Assembly: GCA_024684455.1 (NCBI GenBank)
Contig: JAIKWU010000079.1
Coordinates: forward strand, 120,489 to 184,488
Direction: 5' to 3'
Source: Bacteroidaceae bacterium
GTDB taxonomy: Bacteria > Bacteroidota > Bacteroidia > Bacteroidales > Bacteroidaceae
Length of the DNA: 64,000 nucleotides
Position numbers and translations under genes: made by a program
Notes under the pieces: generated by a model
What the model was told of the DNA's origin: nothing
The model's input: only the letters and a program-made list of their open reading frames with translations
Databases searched by the model: none
In this document: positions 60,288 to 64,000 of the stretch, piece after piece
Numbering within the stretch: the first letter of the stretch is position 1
Layout of the letters: each line of letters opens with the position of its first letter

Positions 60288-62351
60288 TCACAGCGGATCG
60301 ACATCGTAATAGATGTTCAGGTTCGTACAGTAGGGGATGGCAAGCATCTGCTGCTGAGCCGCCAGCAATGCCTGACGGGTCTTTGTCACCGATGCCGACA
60401 GAGGAATCTTCAGGATGATCTTGCGTATGTGCAACGACGCTACGCGGCTCACAGGCGGACGGTCCGGACCAAGAATCTGCTCGGGGAACACACGGCGCAG
60501 CAACGTGGCATACTCCTCGGCGGCATGGTTCACAACGTCCAGGTCGCGGTGGCGAAGATAGATGTAAATCAGGCGGCTCTCAGGCGGATAGTGGAACAGC
60601 GTGCGTTCCTCCATTTGCTCCTTGAACATCGACTCCATGTCGTTGTCCACCACATGCTGAATCACAGGGCTGTCGGCACTGCGCGTTTGTAGGATGACCA
60701 GACCTTTGTGTCCCTTTCTGCCTGCACGCCCAGCAACCTGCATGAGCATCTGGAACGTGCGCTCATAGGCACGGAAGTCGGGCTGGTTGAGCATTGTGTC
60801 GGCATCGAGAATGCCCACCAGCGAAACACGGTCGAAGTCGAGTCCCTTCGTCACCATCTGCGTTCCGATGAGGATGTCATAGTCGCCTTGGCTGAAGTCG
60901 CTGATGAGTTGTTCGTACGACTTGCGCGTCTTGGCGATGTCGAGGTCGAGGCGTGCCGTGCGTGCCTCGGGGAAGAAGCGATGAATCTGCTCCTCGATGC
61001 GCTCCGTACCGGCTCCTACAGTAGTAAACTGCTCCTCACACTGCGGACATTTCTCTGGCAAACTGTAAGTCTTGCCACAGTAGTGACAAGTCAGCATATT
61101 GGTGCGCTTATGATAGGTGAGCGACACGTCGCAGTGCGCGCAACGAGGCACCCAGCCGCACTGCTTGCACTGAATGAAAGAGGAAAAGCCGCGCCGGTTC
61201 TGAAAAAGTATGACCTGTTCACGTCGCTCAAGAGCCCCAGCGATTTCGTCGAGCAGACGCTGCGAAAACGCGCCCTTCATGCGCTTCTGAAACTTCAGAC
61301 GTGCCACATCGACGATCTCAACGTCGGGCAGTTGCATGTCGGCATAACGCTGCATGAGCGGCACGTAGCCATAACGTCCCTGGCGGGCAAGGTGGAGCGT
61401 CTCGATGGACGGTGTGGCTGTGCCCAGGAGTACCTTCGCGCCCTGCTGACGTGCGAGCATAATCGCAGCCGAACGGGCATGGTAGCGCGGGGCTGGCTCC
61501 TGCTGTTTGTAACTTGTCTCGTGCTCCTCATCGACGATGACCAGACCGAGATTGTGGAAAGGTAGGAACACGCTGGAACGTACGCCGAGCACCAGGATAG
61601 GTTCGGCGCTGTTCAACAACCGCTGATACACCTCCACACGCTCCTTGTCGGTGAACTTCGAATGATATACCACCATGGCGTCGCCAAACACTCGTCGCAG
61701 ACGCTCGGTGATCTGTGTGGTCAGCGCTATTTCGGGCAGCAGATACAACACCTGCCTGCCCTGTTCCATCATCTCGCGGATGAGGTGAATGTAGATTTCC
61801 GTCTTGCCAGACGAAGTGACACCGTGCAGAAGGCAAATGGAGGGTCCTTCCCCCTGTCTCTCACGCGAAGGAGTAGAGTAATTACCATTCTCGTCCTGTA
61901 CGCATCCCCAAGAACACCATATATGATTATAGGCTGCTTGCTGAGCGTCACTTAGTTGCGGTAATTCTATTTGAGAACCGTAACCACTCCCTTCCCTCAC
62001 AGGGAGGGGTCGGGGGAGAGTCCGTTTCCTTTCTTTCTTCATGCTCCCAGGAAATGCAGCCTTATACACATCGCCGAGGGGAGACATATAGTAGGCAGCC
62101 ATCCATCGCCAGAAGTCCAGTTGGTTGCGGGTGACGACGGGCTGGTCGCTGAGCAACTGCTCGATGGGCTTGAGCACAACGCTCTGCGGCTCGTTCTGGT
62201 GGACACACTGCACCACTCCGGCATAGTGTTTCGACTTGCCGAGCGTCACCAAAACGTGAGAACCTTCACCGACTCGCCCTTCCATCTCGGGAGGTACGAC
62301 GTAGGTGAAGGTCTCAAATGGTACGGGCAGTATAATGTCCGCGAACTGCAT
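60288..62351 (-). CDS. priA: Primosomal replication-restart helicase PriA (atypical)
   Basis: This 687-aa protein has an N-terminal 3'-DNA-binding domain (1-105), Walker A GVTSSGKTE (177-185), the Walker B DEEH box, paired zinc-binding Cys (CKQCGWVPRCAHC, CHYCGKTYSLPEKCPQC) and the C-terminal helicase lobe. PriA restarts stalled replication forks. In E. coli PriA about 70-100 residues between the DNA-binding domain and helicase lobe 1 hold a winged-helix domain. Here that space has only about 25 residues, read from a palindromic element (RTLPRPLPVREGSGYG). A second palindrome encodes STPSRERQGEGPS just before Walker A. The protein remains in frame throughout. The start overlaps the upstream gene's stop (TGATG). 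Confidence 0.92.
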   Translation of the reverse strand: MQFADIILPVPFETFTYVVPPEMEGRVGEGSHVLVTLGKSKHYAGVVQCVHQNEPQSVVLKPIEQLLSDQPVVTRNQLDFWRWMAAYYMSPLGDVYKAAFPGSMKKERKRTLPRPLPVREGSGYGSQIELPQLSDAQQAAYNHIWCSWGCVQDENGNYSTPSRERQGEGPSICLLHGVTSSGKTEIYIHLIREMMEQGRQVLYLLPEIALTTQITERLRRVFGDAMVVYHSKFTDKERVEVYQRLLNSAEPILVLGVRSSVFLPFHNLGLVIVDEEHETSYKQQEPAPRYHARSAAIMLARQQGAKVLLGTATPSIETLHLARQGRYGYVPLMQRYADMQLPDVEIVDVARLKFQKRMKGAFSQRLLDEIAGALERREQVILFQNRRGFSSFIQCKQCGWVPRCAHCDVSLTYHKRTNMLTCHYCGKTYSLPEKCPQCEEQFTTVGAGTERIEEQIHRFFPEARTARLDLDIAKTRKSYEQLISDFSQGDYDILIGTQMVTKGLDFDRVSLVGILDADTMLNQPDFRAYERTFQMLMQVAGRAGRKGHKGLVILQTRSADSPVIQHVVDNDMESMFKEQMEERTLFHYPPESRLIYIYLRHRDLDVVNHAAEEYATLLRRVFPEQILGPDRPPVSRVASLHIRKIILKIPLSASVTKTRQALLAAQQQMLAIPYCTNLNIYYDVDPL
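61845..61876 (-). repeat. Palindromic element in priA, next to Walker A
   Basis: An imperfect palindrome of CTCCTTC/GGGGGAAGGA type. It is translated as STPSRERQGEGP, directly before SICLLHGVTSSGKTE. Confidence 0.6.
61981..62024 (-). repeat. Palindromic element in priA, replacing the winged-helix region
   Basis: CTCTCCCCCGACCCCTCCCTGTGAGGGAAGGGAG on the minus strand resembles the feoAB arm (ACCCCTCCCCGTCCCTCCCC). It encodes TLPRPLPVREGSGY; compare TPPRPSPRGG in FeoAB. Confidence 0.75.
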
Positions 62352-62965
62352 CAGAACATGTATGCCAGCGAAATCTGGTGGGTGTTATTCTTCAGCTTCT
62401 TTTTAACAACATCAAGACCAACAGTATAGGTCACTTCTGAAGTCTTGCCGATGCCGATGTTGTAGTTGTAAGCCACCTGCAGGTGTCCGAGCAACTTGGC
62501 GCCAAGACCAACGTTCCAGCTAAACTCAGAGTCGCGCAATGTGTAATCTCCTATGGATTTAATGGAAACAGATTTACTGCCTACATTGAACGAGAACTGC
62601 GGACCTGTGGTGACAAACACACCGGCCAGCGAACCGAGACCATAAGTGTACTTCAGGTTGATGGGAATGTCGATGTACTGCAAGTGTTTGCTTACTTCCC
62701 AAGCATTGGCGGTTGTGGCATCGGCCAACTTCATACCCTTGTTGTTGTAGAGGAGCGATGCGTCAACACCTACACCAATGATGGGCACAGAGAACTCTGC
62801 CATCACACCAACAAAGAAACCTGTCTGGTTGTCTTTCTTAACCATGTCCATATCAAGCGAAGGCTTTGTGATGTTCAAACCAGCCTTGATACCATACTGG
62901 AACTGCGCACTGGCAGGCACAGCGATGAGCAGCATGAGGGCTGCTACTGCAAAAATCTTTTTCAT
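62351..62965 (-). CDS. Outer-membrane beta-barrel (PorT/OMP_b-brl-type) protein
   Basis: The start is moved to ATG 62965 (MKKIFAVAALMLLIAVPASAQ), which gives a signal peptide and follows a good promoter. The mature protein (about 184 aa) is a small eight-strand-type barrel with aromatic-ended strands (FQYGIKAGLNITKP, GFFVGVMAEF, IPINLKYTYG, NTHQISLAYMF). This family is common in Bacteroidota and its members rarely have known functions. Its stop overlaps the priA start (TGATG), so the two are likely co-transcribed. Confidence 0.85.
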   Translation of the reverse strand: MKKIFAVAALMLLIAVPASAQFQYGIKAGLNITKPSLDMDMVKKDNQTGFFVGVMAEFSVPIIGVGVDASLLYNNKGMKLADATTANAWEVSKHLQYIDIPINLKYTYGLGSLAGVFVTTGPQFSFNVGSKSVSIKSIGDYTLRDSEFSWNVGLGAKLLGHLQVAYNYNIGIGKTSEVTYTVGLDVVKKKLKNNTHQISLAYMF

Positions 62966-63010
62966 ACGCTTAAGTTTAAGAGTGTTAATGATTAAGTTGC
63001 TTATCTTTTG

Positions 63011-63041
63011 CAAAAATACGTGAAAGTTGGCGAACTGCAAA
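63011..63041 (-). promoter_or_regulatory. Promoter of the beta-barrel-priA operon
   Basis: On the minus strand: -33 TTTG (63038-63041), a 19-nt spacer and -7 TATTTTTG (63011-63018). The ATG is about 45 bp downstream. Confidence 0.8.
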
Positions 63042-63061
63042 ACTTTTCCCTGCTTTTTTTA

Positions 63062-64000
63062 CTATTTTGAGGTAAAGTCAATGGCTTCGCCCACGCAGCA
63101 GTTCGGTTCCTGGATATTCAGAAGAGCAGCAACCGTGGCGGCGATATCGACGATGTGGTGGCGGCGGTTGTCCCATCCGTGGGGCACGTGCCAGCCGAGG
63201 AAAGCGAGCGGAATATGGGTGTCGTCGGGGCTCCACACCGAGTGGGTCGTTCCCAGGCGGATGTGACCAGGTTGGGCTATCTCCTTGGTACTGGCATAGT
63301 CTTCCATCACGCCTGGCTCGAACACCATCTGGATCTGTCCGCTACGTCCTGCGCAGTAGCCGTTGATGCACATCGTGCGGACAGGCTCCGGCACACGGTC
63401 GGGCACACAGTCGGCAGGGAAGGCGTAGGCCATCTGCGGCAGGCTTTCGAGATAGTCGCACGTGGTCTTCATGATGTCGTCGTAGCGTGGGCTTTGCATG
63501 GCCTGCTGCGTAAAGTGAATCTGCATCGAACGCACACGTTCCACAGGTTTGTCCGTGAGCGACAGTGTCTTGCAGACATGGGCGTTGATGTCGTCGGCCA
63601 GTGTTGACGAGTACCAATTGTCGGCAGGCAGGTGATGTTCCTGCATGAAGGCAGTGTTGTGGAAACCGGCATGGTCGGCGGTGATGAAAAAGAGCCACTG
63701 GCCACGTCCTATCTGTTCGTCGAGGTAGTTGAAGAAAGCCTCCAGTTCCTTGTCGAGTCGCAGGTAAAGGTCCTCCATCCAGATGCTGTTGGGCGAGAGT
63801 TGGTGGCCAATCATGTCGGTCGACGAGATGCTCACGCAGAGCATGTCGGGCACACCGTTGGGGTTGTGTCCGAGGTTTTCACCCTCGACTGCGGCACGTG
63901 CCATGTCGAAGGTAATCGTCATGCCCCACGGCGACTGCTTCAGCGAACCGTTCAGGCTGTCTTCCCAGCGCTGTCCTCGCGGCGCACTCTGCACATAGGT
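63062..64000 (-). CDS. PafA-like alkaline phosphatase family protein (5' end outside window)
   Basis: The frame is open at the right edge (the ATG in the ORF track is internal), so about 313 C-terminal residues are visible. SSTDMIGHQLSPNS and ITADHAGFHNT are the metal-binding blocks of the alkaline-phosphatase superfamily, and the segment LYLRLDKELEAFFNYLDEQIG is typical of Bacteroidota PafA-type phosphatases, which are secreted and hydrolyse phosphate monoesters. The nucleophile Thr/Ser lies outside the window. It ends with no Por-like tail. It is followed closely by the beta-barrel gene but that gene has its own promoter. Confidence 0.85.
   Translation of the reverse strand, partial: TYVQSAPRGQRWEDSLNGSLKQSPWGMTITFDMARAAVEGENLGHNPNGVPDMLCVSISSTDMIGHQLSPNSIWMEDLYLRLDKELEAFFNYLDEQIGRGQWLFFITADHAGFHNTAFMQEHHLPADNWYSSTLADDINAHVCKTLSLTDKPVERVRSMQIHFTQQAMQSPRYDDIMKTTCDYLESLPQMAYAFPADCVPDRVPEPVRTMCINGYCAGRSGQIQMVFEPGVMEDYASTKEIAQPGHIRLGTTHSVWSPDDTHIPLAFLGWHVPHGWDNRRHHIVDIAATVAALLNIQEPNCCVGEAIDFTSK

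Noticed and set aside
61842-62030. priA as a pseudogene or frameshifted gene
   Set aside because: The frame is continuous and all helicase and zinc motifs are intact, so I treat it as an altered but coding gene.
1-64000. tRNA, rRNA, insertion sequences and prophage
   Set aside because: No cloverleaf, rRNA stretch, transposase or phage gene was recognised on either strand. This was by eye, so a tRNA scan could still find something in a gap.

Overview
The window reads as chromosome of a gut- or rumen-type Bacteroidales, most likely Prevotellaceae. Evidence: sigma-ABfr-type promoters (-33 TTTG, -7 TAnnTTTG), a fused FeoA-FeoB, a propeller-type AraC regulator, many giant secreted proteins ending in a Por-secretion-like tail (YDLSGRRV...KGLYIxxGKKV), and a threonine operon in which a phosphoglycerate-mutase-like gene replaces thrB. 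No tRNA, rRNA, insertion sequence, phage or CRISPR locus was found.

Layout. 0-3 kb: end of dxs, then trkA-trkH (K+ uptake), closed by a 28-bp perfect hairpin. 3-11 kb: a hemerythrin-LuxR fusion regulator diverges from an apparent iron/heme operon (outer-membrane porin, imelysin lipoprotein, di-heme c-type oxidoreductase lipoprotein, CcsBA cytochrome c synthase). 11-17 kb: a DUF4491 protein and two tandem paralogous glycoside-hydrolase-like proteins with ricin/Fn3/LamG modules. 17-18 kb: a P-loop kinase-CYTH protein. 18.8-25 kb: secreted metallophosphoesterase, a 1555-aa modular protein and a 58-aa small protein. 25-27.6 kb: feoAB. 27.8-47.7 kb: a minus-strand island of four giant secreted proteins (two cysteine-phosphatase proteins, a C10 protease, and a phosphatase-GH127 fusion) with three more small proteins. 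47.9-52.8 kb: a kinase-less propeller-TM-AraC regulator and a 7TM-HD phosphohydrolase. 52.9-57.9 kb: thrA, thrB-like, thrC. 58.4-64 kb: a lipoprotein, priA, a small beta-barrel protein, and a PafA-like phosphatase running off the edge.

What stands out. (1) Four unannotated small proteins (58-64 aa) start M-x-K-K/M-K-K, carry a Gly-rich site near residue 30, have acidic tails and end in W-x(1,2)-x-L-W; each lies beside a giant secreted protein gene, and one is coupled to a C10 protease gene by an ATGA overlap. Two of them are near twins, and their giant partners share a homologous C-terminal module of about 450 aa. (2) Short imperfect palindromes are repeated with an exact 22-bp period upstream of at least four operons. 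(3) Heptanucleotide repeats, nearly always four units, occur at about ten places in coding and non-coding DNA. (4) G/C-rich palindromic elements sit in frame inside FeoAB, PriA (twice, apparently replacing the winged-helix domain) and CcsBA. (5) A dispersed intergenic repeat carries a complete promoter at two unrelated loci.

The secreted repertoire (two or three kinds of phosphatase, GH127 arabinofuranosidase, GH30-like enzymes, C10 protease, carbohydrate-binding-like modules) suggests attack on complex glycoprotein or phosphorylated plant or dietary polymers. That is inference from domains only.
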